A stretch of 33,326 nucleotides of DNA from DATJPD01 sp036394195 (GTDB taxonomy: Bacteria > Pseudomonadota > Alphaproteobacteria > CACIAM-22H2). The stretch lies in assembly GCA_036394195.1 (NCBI GenBank), contig DASWFO010000329.1, positions 1-33,326 on the forward strand. The letters run 5' to 3'. Under the pieces are notes generated by a model. That model saw only the letters and a program-made list of their open reading frames with translations, did no database searches and was not told the DNA's origin. The translations under genes and the position numbers were made by a program. This document shows, in pieces, positions 13,419 through 20,434 of the stretch (position 1 is the stretch's first letter; every line of letters begins with the position of its first letter).

Positions 13419-14429
13419 TTAGAACCAGCCCCGGCGCTTGAACCAGAGATACGGCACCACCGCCGAGAGGATCATCAGCAGGATCGCGACCGGGTAGCCG
13501 AACTCCCAGCTGAGCTCGGGCATGCTCTTGAAGTTCATGCCGTAGATGCTGGCGATCAGGGTGGGCGGCATCAGCATCACGGCGGCGACCGAGAACAACT
13601 TGATGATCTGGTTCTGCTCGATGTTGATCATGCCGAGCGTGGCGTCGAGCAGGAAGTTCACCTTGTGCAGCTCGAAGGCGGCATGCTCGCCGAGCGAGAT
13701 CATGTCGCGCACCAGCGTCTTGACGCGCTGCTTCTGATCGCGCAGGTCCTTCTTCGACGCCGTGTCGGTGACCGGCGCCACCTCGACCAGGGCGGCGAGG
13801 AAGCGGACCATGCGGTTGAGGCTGAGCAGGCTCTCGCGCGCACTGGTCGCCAAGTCCTCGTTGCGGCCGAGGGCGCGCAGCACGTCCTGCAGATCGGCGG
13901 CACTCATCGCCTTGCCGCCGGGCTTCTGCGGCGCGAACACCCTGCGGGCCTGCGCGTCGAGGTCGAGCGCCACCTTTTCGAGAATGTCGGCGATGCGATC
14001 GACGAAGGCTTCGATGAGCCCGATCAGCACTTCCTGCGCCGACAGGCGGCTGCTGCCGGGCGAGCGCATCAGGCGCTGCGCAAAGGTCGCGATCGGGCGC
14101 GGGTCCTGATAACGCAACGTCACCAGGCAGCGCCGCGTCAGGATGAACGTGAAGGATTCCGCGGTCGGAAACGGCTCGTCGGCATGCGCCATGACCGTCG
14201 CCGTCATGTAGCTCGCATCGCCCTCGCTGTAGAGGCGGCTCGACGGCTCGATCTCCTGCATCTCCTCGCGCGACGGCAACTGCAGCCCGAGCGCCGCCTC
14301 GAGACGCTGCCGCTCCTCCGGCGTCGGCTCGTAGAGGTCGAACCAGATCGCGTTGGCCGGAATCGGCACATGGCCGGCGATTTCGAGCCGGTCCACGGTT
14401 CCATTATGTGGGACGTAGGCGTGGATCAT
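13419..14429 (-). CDS. corA: CorA family magnesium/divalent metal transporter
   Basis: Protein of 336 residues. It has a large cytoplasmic N-terminal domain (about 1-270), including EEMQEIEPSSR and the long coiled pore helix LRDQKQRVKTLVRDMISLGE...LDATLGMINIEQNQIIKL. Two C-terminal membrane helices follow, joined by the selectivity motif YGMNF (the GMN signature) and the acidic loop SMPELSW. The protein ends in the basic tail KRRGWF. It forms a homopentameric inner-membrane channel for Mg2+, possibly also Co2+ or Ni2+. ATG at 14429 was chosen from the MIHAYVP start; no clear ribosome site is seen. It is divergent from gcrA, with 439 bases between. Confidence 0.93.
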   Translation of the reverse strand: MIHAYVPHNGTVDRLEIAGHVPIPANAIWFDLYEPTPEERQRLEAALGLQLPSREEMQEIEPSSRLYSEGDASYMTATVMAHADEPFPTAESFTFILTRRCLVTLRYQDPRPIATFAQRLMRSPGSSRLSAQEVLIGLIEAFVDRIADILEKVALDLDAQARRVFAPQKPGGKAMSAADLQDVLRALGRNEDLATSARESLLSLNRMVRFLAALVEVAPVTDTASKKDLRDQKQRVKTLVRDMISLGEHAAFELHKVNFLLDATLGMINIEQNQIIKLFSVAAVMLMPPTLIASIYGMNFKSMPELSWEFGYPVAILLMILSAVVPYLWFKRRGWF

Positions 14430-14767
14430 GCAGTGCGATGCTGTTGCGAGATCTCCGGCTCCCGAGACCGATCACGACGGAGACCGCGCACGGCTTACCT
14501 CATCCCCAGCAAGGCGGCAACGACTCTCGACGAGAAGAGCCGGCCGATCATGCCGCCGTTCCATGATGATTTGGTGAAGAGGCGCACGCGGCCGCCCGGC
14601 GATCGCGACATGGGGTCCAGGATGAAGCTGCCGCGCGTCCGCCGTCCGAAGAATGAATCGGCCGGCCAGCCCGTTGTCGATCGAGACCGGCCCACCCGGC
14701 CGAGCGACCGCCGGTCTCTCGCGGACGGCTGAAGGGCCGAATCGGCGGCCCCGCGCGATAGGAAAGC

Positions 14768-14850
14768 TTGACTCCTTTTTCGGCCTGTCCCACTATAGGT
14801 GGTGGGTGGGTTCTAGTTATCCACAAGTTGTTGTCCACATGTGTTGATAA
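14768..14850 (+). promoter_or_regulatory. Candidate gcrA promoter with three DnaA boxes and a GANTC site
   Basis: A perfect DnaA box TTATCCACA (14817-14825), a one-mismatch box TTGTCCACA (14831-14839) and an inverted one-mismatch box TGTTGATAA (14842-14850) lie just before the gcrA ribosome site. Upstream are TTGACT (14768-14773) and CTATAGG (14793-14799), possible -35/-10 elements with long spacing. The -35 overlaps GACTC (14770-14774), a CcrM-type GANTC site. In Caulobacter DnaA activates gcrA, so the boxes fit that circuit. The rest of 14430-14767 shows no convincing gene. Confidence 0.65.
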
Positions 14851-14868
14851 CCAGGGGAGTGCAAGGTG

Positions 14869-15315
14869 ATGGATTGGTCTCCTGAACAGATTTCCGAACT
14901 AACCCGGTTATGGGGCGAAGGTCTGACGACCTCGGAGATCGGTAAGCGCATCGGCATCTCCAAGAACGCAGTGGTCGGCAAGGCCCACCGGTTGCACCTC
15001 GCCGCCCGGCCGTCGCCGATCAAACGCACGGGACCGCGCACGGTGTTCCGCACCGCGGTCAAACTGCCGGGTGCGCCGCGCCAGCCGCGGGTCAAGCACG
15101 CCGCCCCCGGCACCGGCACACCGCGCGCCGCCCCGCAGCCCCAGCGCTGGACGGGCGAACTGTCCAACAACATCTGCAAATGGCCGAGCGGCCATCCCGG
15201 CGACCCGGACTTCAAGTTCTGCACCGAGCGCGCCCTGGTCGGCAAACCCTACTGCGCCGAACATTGCGGCGTCGCCTTCGTGAAGGTGAAGCCCAGGGCC
15301 GGCGAAGCGGCGTGA
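14869..15315 (+). CDS. gcrA: GcrA cell-cycle regulator
   Basis: Protein of 148 residues. The N-terminal helix-turn-helix reads MDWSPEQISELTRLWGEGLT followed by SEIGKRIGISKNAVVGKAHRL, the GcrA DNA-binding signature. A basic/proline linker (about 48-93) follows. The C-terminal sigma70-interacting domain has CKWPSGHPGDPDFKFC and KPYCAEHC, with C103, C118, C129 and H132/C133. GcrA binds sigma70 RNA polymerase and activates promoters carrying methylated GANTC sites made by CcrM. A GTG lies one codon before the ATG at 14869 and is nearer GGGGAG, so it may be the true start. DnaA-box upstream sequence suggests replication-linked control. Structured element A5 follows the gene. Confidence 0.95.
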   Translation: MDWSPEQISELTRLWGEGLTTSEIGKRIGISKNAVVGKAHRLHLAARPSPIKRTGPRTVFRTAVKLPGAPRQPRVKHAAPGTGTPRAAPQPQRWTGELSNNICKWPSGHPGDPDFKFCTERALVGKPYCAEHCGVAFVKVKPRAGEAA

Positions 15316-15326
15316 TTTTTTAGGGC

Positions 15327-15522
15327 GCCCTCGCGCATAGCCGCCACTTTGTTCTGAGCGCGCTCACATCTGGCCGCCTCGGTGTTTGCGCCGTTGGCGC
15401 AAAGCACCTGACCAGCCCCAGATGCTCGCGCGTCGGGCGCATATCCATGCGCCCGGGAGACTCACCTATAGGCCTCGCCTCGCCGTTCCAGTCTTGACGC
15501 GCCTGTATCCACAGGCGCGTCA
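15327..15522 (+). repeat. Dispersed structured element, copy A5 (with duplicated head)
   Basis: A fragment of the element head (CGCATAGCCGCCAC, 15333-15347) precedes a full copy. Stem I is CATCTGG (15367-15373) with CCAGATG (15418-15424), with a nested TTTGCGCC/GGCGCAAA hairpin (15385-15403) inserted in the loop. Stem II is GGGCGCAT/ATGCGCCC around ATCC (15435-15454), then GAGACTCACC (GACTC 15459-15463). Stem III is 12 perfect pairs around ATCC (15495-15522). The remaining 15523-15633 shows nothing recognisable. Confidence 0.75.
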
Positions 15523-15633
15523 CTGTTTTCCGGAGCGCCCTTCCCCGGCGCCGCTTGGAGCAGTAACATCCGGTCCAGCGCGGAGGCTGATGCGGTCTCC
15601 GCGTTCGTCATTTCGGACCATCGTTTCCGCTCC

Positions 15634-16203
15634 ATGCGCGCGTTTTTGCTTGTGGCCGCACTCTGTATCTTCGCCGCCCCGGCGGTGGCGCAGAAGTCGC
15701 GCGACGCGCCGGGCCGCATTACGCCCGACCGCGCGACCAGCAGCTGCATCGGCAGCGCCGGCACACCGGTCTGCGCCGCGGAGACGCTGCTGGCCTGTCT
15801 CGCCCGGGCGGATGAGTCGTTGTGCCGCCGCGTCGGCGCGGCACCCCCGGGGCGGCCGGTCGGCAATGCGGGGCGCATCCAGGTCGAGTACGTCCTGGTG
15901 CGCGTCAGCGTGATCCGGCCGGAGGACATCACCGACGACACCCGCGACCTCGAGTTTTACAAGCCCGGCTACATGCTGGTGGAGATGGACCGCCGCGCCT
16001 GCCCGGCCGAGGAGCCGAGCTGCAGCGGCGATGACTGGGACGACCTGCAGGTCTACTTGAAGCGCGGCATCGAGAACGGGGCGGCGATCTGGGACGTGGT
16101 GGCGTGGCGCAGCGAATCCGAGCCGGATCTGGCGCCCGACATTCCCGATGCGTTCCAGCACCCGGCGATCGAAAGCCGGCCGGAGCCGCCGCAAGGGCCG
16201 TGA
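15634..16203 (+). CDS. Secreted hypothetical protein
   Basis: Protein of 189 residues with a clear signal peptide (MRAFLLVAALCIFAAPAVAQ, cleavage after about residue 20). The mature part begins with a cysteine-rich region (SSCIGSAGTPVCAAETLLAC then ESLCRRVG), followed by a domain with VEYVLVRVSVIRPEDI, a Cys pair in RRACPAEEPSCSG, and a WDVVAWRSESEPD segment. It ends in a proline-rich tail. Even cysteine spacing suggests disulfides in the periplasm. The family is not recognised. No ribosome site is obvious before ATG 15634. The ECF sigma and anti-sigma pair that follows 252 bases later may respond to envelope stress, but a link is only positional. Confidence 0.65.
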   Translation: MRAFLLVAALCIFAAPAVAQKSRDAPGRITPDRATSSCIGSAGTPVCAAETLLACLARADESLCRRVGAAPPGRPVGNAGRIQVEYVLVRVSVIRPEDITDDTRDLEFYKPGYMLVEMDRRACPAEEPSCSGDDWDDLQVYLKRGIENGAAIWDVVAWRSESEPDLAPDIPDAFQHPAIESRPEPPQGP

Positions 16204-16455
16204 GGCCGCCCCTGACGACACCGCCCGAGCGCGCCTATCTATGAGGCAGGTTCGGGAGGTCCCCCACGTCGTCCGGGATGAACCGAAGTCGGCCCTGACA
16301 TGGACGGCGCATTAATATACTGTGGCAAATGCGGCACAGAGCCGCCGGTATCACGTTAAGGCATTGATTTGTATGGCAATAAACCTGAGCTTGCGAGGAA
16401 TAATCACCCGCCGCGACCGTTGTCGGGGGGTCGGACGGACAGGGAGCGCCAGCGC

Positions 16456-16995
16456 GTGACCAAGCCGCTCGACGAACGGGTCCGCGCCGAGATGGTGGCG
16501 CTTCTGCCACGTCTTCGACGCTTCGCCCGTGGCCTGGTCGGGGCCCCCGATCAGGCCGACGACCTCGTGCAGGCGGCCTGCGAGCGCGCGATCGCGCGCA
16601 TCGAGCAGTGGACGCCCGGCACGCGGCTCGACAGTTGGATGTTCCGGATCGTCCAGACGATTTGGCTGGACGAGCGGCGGGCGGCGAAGGTGCGGACCGG
16701 CGAGGGCCGGATCGACGCCGCCGAAGCGACCGATCCGGAACTGTCGGTCGACGGCGTGCGGCGGATGGAAGCCCATCTGACGTACGACGCGGTGCGGCGG
16801 GCGATCGCGAAGCTGCCGGAGGAGCAACGGCTGGTGATCATGTTGGTGTGCGTCGAAGGGCAGACCTACAAGGAGGCGGCGGACACGCTCGGAATTCCGA
16901 TCGGCACCGTCATGAGCCGCCTGGCCCGGGCGCGCGCCGGCCTGACGCGCGAGATCGGCGAATCCGGGGCGGGCAACGTGGTCCGGCTGGGCTGA
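16456..16995 (+). CDS. ECF-family RNA polymerase sigma factor
   Basis: Protein of 179 residues, typical ECF size. Region 2 is RLRRFARGLVGAPDQADDLVQ through ACERA...LDSWMFRIVQTIWLDERR, which includes the -10 binding helix. Region 4 is AIAKLPEEQRLVIMLVCVEGQTYKEAADTLGIPIGTVMSRLARAR, with the -35 helix-turn-helix. The GTG at 16456 was preferred because AGGGAG stands nine bases upstream and the protein then starts just before region 2. The frame is open to a TTG at 16369, and that extra N-terminus does not look like a sigma factor. The next gene, 32 bases on, is its likely anti-sigma factor. No metal-binding or sensor domain is fused to it. Confidence 0.92.
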   Translation: MTKPLDERVRAEMVALLPRLRRFARGLVGAPDQADDLVQAACERAIARIEQWTPGTRLDSWMFRIVQTIWLDERRAAKVRTGEGRIDAAEATDPELSVDGVRRMEAHLTYDAVRRAIAKLPEEQRLVIMLVCVEGQTYKEAADTLGIPIGTVMSRLARARAGLTREIGESGAGNVVRLG

Positions 16996-17027
16996 GGCTT
17001 GAGACAGAGATCGAGTGAGTGAGACCC

Positions 17028-17903
17028 ATGAACCGTGTGGATGACGTCATGTTGATGGCTTACGTGGATGGCGAAGTCGACCCGATGACGGCGCGCGAGA
17101 TCGAAGCGTCGATCGCGGCGGATTCGTCGGTCGCGGTGCGGGTGCAGCATCTGCGCGACAGCGCGGTGCTGGCGCGCAGCGCGTTCACCGACGTCCTGCA
17201 CGAGCCGGTTCCCGACCGCCTGGTGGGCGCCCTCGGCGGTCCCGTCATGGGCGGAATGGGTCACGCGGGCGACGGCGGCTCGGGTGCCGCACCGGCCACG
17301 GTCGTGCCGTTCGAGCGGCACCGACCGACGGCGGCCAGGCCGCGGCGTGCCATGATCGGCTGGGCGATGGCGGCGAGCCTCTCGGCCCTGGTCGTCGGCT
17401 ATGGCGCCGGCAGCTTCTATCAGCGCGAGCCGGAGCCGGGCGGCCTGCAGAACGCCTCGTCCGACCGCTGGCTCGACAACATCGCCGGCTATTACAACAT
17501 CTACACGAGCTCGCTGGCGACCAAGGACAAGCTCCTGGTCGACTTCAGCGCCGAGGACGTGCCGGAGCTCGAGAAATGGTTCGGCAACAAGCTCAACCGC
17601 AAGCTCGGCGTGCCGGATCTCACGGCCAAGGGCTTCACCGCCCAGGGCGGCCGGCTGGTCATGATCAACAGCAAGCCGGCGGCGCAGTTCCTCTACCTGT
17701 CCGAGAAGGGCGAGCTGGTCGAGCTCGTGATCGCGTTCACCGACGCGCCCTATTCGCCGGCCCAGATGACCCGCCGCGGCGACGTCAACATCGTGCACTG
17801 GCGCGACAAGGGCTATGCCTACGCCTTCGCCGGCCAGATGGAGCCCGCACGCCTGCAGGAAATCGCCGACGGCGTGTGGAAGGATCTGGAGAGAGCTAGC
17901 TAA
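17028..17903 (+). CDS. Membrane anti-sigma factor paired with the ECF sigma
   Basis: Protein of 291 residues. The N-terminal 50 residues (MNRVDDVMLMAYVDGEVDPM...RVQHLRDSAVLARSAF) resemble an anti-sigma domain of helices with the L-x-A-Y-V-D-G-E core, but lack the H-x3-C-x2-C zinc motif. A Gly/Pro-rich linker leads to one membrane helix at about 108-128. The remaining 160 residues are periplasmic, with WLDNIAGYYNIYTSSLA..., a LVMINSKPAAQFLYLSEKGEL strand region and NIVHWRDKGYAYAFAG. Proteins of this layout hold the sigma factor at the membrane until a periplasmic signal releases it. ATG 17028 was chosen; GTG 17019 is in frame. Adjacency to the sigma gene supports the assignment. Confidence 0.85.
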   Translation: MNRVDDVMLMAYVDGEVDPMTAREIEASIAADSSVAVRVQHLRDSAVLARSAFTDVLHEPVPDRLVGALGGPVMGGMGHAGDGGSGAAPATVVPFERHRPTAARPRRAMIGWAMAASLSALVVGYGAGSFYQREPEPGGLQNASSDRWLDNIAGYYNIYTSSLATKDKLLVDFSAEDVPELEKWFGNKLNRKLGVPDLTAKGFTAQGGRLVMINSKPAAQFLYLSEKGELVELVIAFTDAPYSPAQMTRRGDVNIVHWRDKGYAYAFAGQMEPARLQEIADGVWKDLERAS

Positions 17904-18074
17904 GGCGTTTTACCGCAGAGAACGCGGAGAAGCGCCGAGGGCGCAGAGTTTTTAGCCGTCATCGCGAGGAGCGCAAGCGACGAAGCGATCCAGTCGATTG
18001 CTTCGCTTCGCTCGCAATGACTGGCCGCTAGACGTCCTCCGCGCCTCCTCTGCGATCTCTGCGGTTAAGCTCGC
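17904..18074. repeat. Nested intergenic repeats between convergent genes
   Basis: An outer inverted pair, TTACCGCAGAGAACGCGGAG (17910-17929) and CTCTGCGATCTCTGCGGTTA (18048-18067), encloses a GTCATCGCGAGGAGCGCAAG... to ...CTTCGCTTCGCTCGCAATGAC palindrome (17958-18020). Both are common dispersed repeat types. The stretch separates the anti-sigma gene from the convergent patatin gene and may serve as a bidirectional end. Confidence 0.6.
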
Positions 18075-19106
18075 CTACAGATACTTCGCGCGGATATCGA
18101 CGGTCGATTCCTTGCCGATGCGGTCGAAGTTCTTCGCCAGCCAGGCGTCGGCGACGGCGCGGCCGCGATCGCAGAGCTCGACCAGGAAGTCCCAGTCCGG
18201 GTCGAGCTTGCTGGCCGAGCCCAGGCTGCGCATATAGGGCTCGTCCTCGATATCGTGGATGAACAGCCGGCGCATGTCGTTGGCGCCGATCTTGCCGTCT
18301 TCGATCAGCCGGGTGACGAAGGCGATCGCCCGCATCTCGCGCATCAGGGACGAGTTGAAGCTGAGTTCGTTCAGCCGGTTCAGGATATCGCTGCCGGTGC
18401 GCGGGATCTCGGCGCGGTTGATCGGGTTGATGTGGACGATGACGACGTCCGGGCTCTGGCACCCGTAGATCAGTGGGTAGATAGCCGGGTTGCCCATATA
18501 GCCGCCGTCCCAATACGCCTCGCCGCCGATCTCGATGGCCTGGAACAGGAACGGCAGGCAGCCCGACGCCAGCACCGCGTCGGACGACATCTCTGCATTC
18601 TCGAAGATCTTGACCTTGCCCGTGCGCACGTTGGAGGCGCAGAGGAAGAGCTTGATCGGGCATGCGGCGCGCAGCTTCTTGAAATCGACCGTCTGCTCCA
18701 GCACGTCGCGCAGGGGATTGAAGTTCAGCGGATTGAGCTGATAGGGCGACAGCATCCGGGTCAGGGCGTCGAAGACCAGATAGGCCGGATTGGCGTCCTG
18801 GTTGTAAGTGTCGAGCCAGCGGTCGAGCGGCGTCGGCTTCAGCGGGCTGTAGAGACAGCCGGCCTCGCTGATGCGCATCCAGAACTCGCGCAGGCTGGCC
18901 CGCGCCCCCTCCCGCCCGCCGATGGCGAGGCCATAGGCGACGACGGCGGCGTTCATCGAGCCGGCGCTGGTGGCGCTGATGCCTTCGATCTGCAGCCGCT
19001 TGTCCTCGAGAAAGCGGTCGAGCACGCCCCAGCCGAACGCGCCATGCGACCCGCCGCCCTGCAAGGCGAGGCTGATGGGTTTCGGGGGAACCTCGTCGTC
19101 CGGCAT
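18075..19106 (-). CDS. Patatin-like phospholipase
   Basis: Protein of 343 residues. The oxyanion loop is LALQGGGSHGAFGWGVLD (14-30). The nucleophile elbow reads A-T-S-A-G with Ser47, where most patatins have G-x-S-x-G. The catalytic aspartate is D200 in the DGG motif (YWDGGYMGNP). No signal peptide, so cytoplasmic or membrane-associated. Such proteins hydrolyse acyl chains from lipids by a Ser-Asp dyad. ATG 19106 was chosen because the fold begins directly after it; ATG 19124 is in frame and would overlap the start of the divergent methyltransferase gene. The two divergent starts are only 16 bases apart. Confidence 0.9.
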   Translation of the reverse strand: MPDDEVPPKPISLALQGGGSHGAFGWGVLDRFLEDKRLQIEGISATSAGSMNAAVVAYGLAIGGREGARASLREFWMRISEAGCLYSPLKPTPLDRWLDTYNQDANPAYLVFDALTRMLSPYQLNPLNFNPLRDVLEQTVDFKKLRAACPIKLFLCASNVRTGKVKIFENAEMSSDAVLASGCLPFLFQAIEIGGEAYWDGGYMGNPAIYPLIYGCQSPDVVIVHINPINRAEIPRTGSDILNRLNELSFNSSLMREMRAIAFVTRLIEDGKIGANDMRRLFIHDIEDEPYMRSLGSASKLDPDWDFLVELCDRGRAVADAWLAKNFDRIGKESTVDIRAKYL

Positions 19107-19122
19107 GGAGGTATATTGCCAC

Positions 19123-20418
19123 ATGTCCCGACGCCCGAAGAAGCCTACCCATCCGGCGGAGCCGGTCCGGCTCGCGATCACCGCCCTCGGCGCGCAGGGC
19201 GAGGGGATCGCCCTGCACGACAATGTGAGGATGTTCGTCCCCTACACCGTGCCCGGCGACCATGTGCGGGTGCTGCCGACCGCCGCCGACCGGGCGCAGG
19301 TCCTGCACGTGCTGGCACCCGGACCGCATCGGCAGACCCCACCCTGCCCGCATTTCGGGCCGGGACAATGCGGCGGCTGCGCGCTGCAGCATCTCGACGA
19401 CTCATTTTATGCCGAGTGGAAACGCGAGCTCGCCGCCACCACGCTCGCCCGCGCCGGCTTGAGCGGGTTCGAGCTGCGGGCGCTTGCGCGCACGCCGCCG
19501 CAGGCCCGCCGGCGGGCGGAGTTCGTGGCCGCGATCACCCGGAGCGGCGTGCAGCTGGGCTTCCACGTCCGCGGCAGCCACGAGATCGTCGCGATCGGAC
19601 CGTGCCCGGTGCTGGCGCCGGAACTGGAAGCCCTACTGCCGGCCCTGCGCGCGTTCCTGGCCGGGGCGTTTCCCGCCCCGCTCGCCCTCGACATCCTCGC
19701 CACGATGGTGACCGGCGCCATCGAGCTCGTGTTCACCGGCCAGCCGGCACCCGACCGGGTCGTGCGCGAAGCGCTGGCCCGGTTCGCCCATGAAGCGGGG
19801 CTCGCGCGCATTGCCTGGCGAACCGCCAGAACGCAGACGCCGGAGATCATCGTCCAGCGCCAGGTGCTGCGGGCGACGTTCGGCCAGGTGCCGGTGGACC
19901 TGCCCCCGGGCGCCTTTCTGCAGGCAAGCGAGGCGGGCGAACGCGCGATCGTCGGCGGCGTGCGCGACGCGGTCGGGCCCGCCAAGCGGGTCGCCGATCT
20001 CTACGCCGGCGCCGGCGCCATCACCCTGGCGCTGGCCGAAGGCCGACGCCGGCTGCATGCGGTCGATTCCGGGCGCGAGATGATCGCCGCCCTCGACGCC
20101 GCGGCGCGGCGCCGCGGACGCGGCGCCGATGTCACGACGGAGGTCCGCGACCTGGCGCGTCGCCCGCTCATCGGCGACGAGCTGGACCGCTTCGACGCGG
20201 TGGTGTTCGACCCGCCGCGCGAGGGCGCCGCGGCGCAGGCGGCGGCCCTGGCCAGGTCGAAGGTGCCGATCGTGGTCGGCGTGTCGTGCAACCCGGCGAC
20301 GTTCGCGCGCGACGCGCTGACCCTGGCGCGCGGCGGCTACCGCCTGACGGCCGTGACGCCAATCGACCAGTTCCTGTGGTCGCCGCACCTGGAGCTGGTC
20401 GGCGCGTTCACGCGCTAG
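19123..20418 (+). CDS. rlmD: 23S rRNA (uracil-C5)-methyltransferase, RlmD/RumA type
   Basis: Protein of 431 residues, close to E. coli RlmD (433). An N-terminal TRAM-like RNA-binding domain (about 12-66) precedes the 4Fe-4S cysteines C75, C83, C86 and C161. The SAM-binding motif is VADLYAGAGAITLALA. The catalytic nucleophile C389 is in VSCNPATFARD and the general base E424 in HLELVGAF; both match the RlmD numbering as I recall it. It forms 5-methyluridine in 23S rRNA. Whether the target is U1939 or another site (RlmC/RlmCD, or tRNA as in TrmA) cannot be told, so the symbol is tentative. GGAGG lies 11 bases before ATG 19123, inside the divergent patatin gene's first codons. Confidence 0.88.
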   Translation: MSRRPKKPTHPAEPVRLAITALGAQGEGIALHDNVRMFVPYTVPGDHVRVLPTAADRAQVLHVLAPGPHRQTPPCPHFGPGQCGGCALQHLDDSFYAEWKRELAATTLARAGLSGFELRALARTPPQARRRAEFVAAITRSGVQLGFHVRGSHEIVAIGPCPVLAPELEALLPALRAFLAGAFPAPLALDILATMVTGAIELVFTGQPAPDRVVREALARFAHEAGLARIAWRTARTQTPEIIVQRQVLRATFGQVPVDLPPGAFLQASEAGERAIVGGVRDAVGPAKRVADLYAGAGAITLALAEGRRRLHAVDSGREMIAALDAAARRRGRGADVTTEVRDLARRPLIGDELDRFDAVVFDPPREGAAAQAAALARSKVPIVVGVSCNPATFARDALTLARGGYRLTAVTPIDQFLWSPHLELVGAFTR

Positions 20419-20434
20419 CCGAGCCCCTCACTCG

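Noticed and set aside
14495..14695. A 66-codon minus-strand frame with LFSSRVVAALLGMR end upstream of gcrA
   Set aside because: The tail looks mildly protein-like, but there is no ribosome site, no recognised family, and it overlaps other open frames.
14817..14850. The DnaA-box cluster as a replication origin
   Set aside because: Only three boxes, no AT-rich unwinding region, and no dnaA, dnaN, parAB, hemE or other origin neighbours. It lies at the gcrA promoter, which explains it better.
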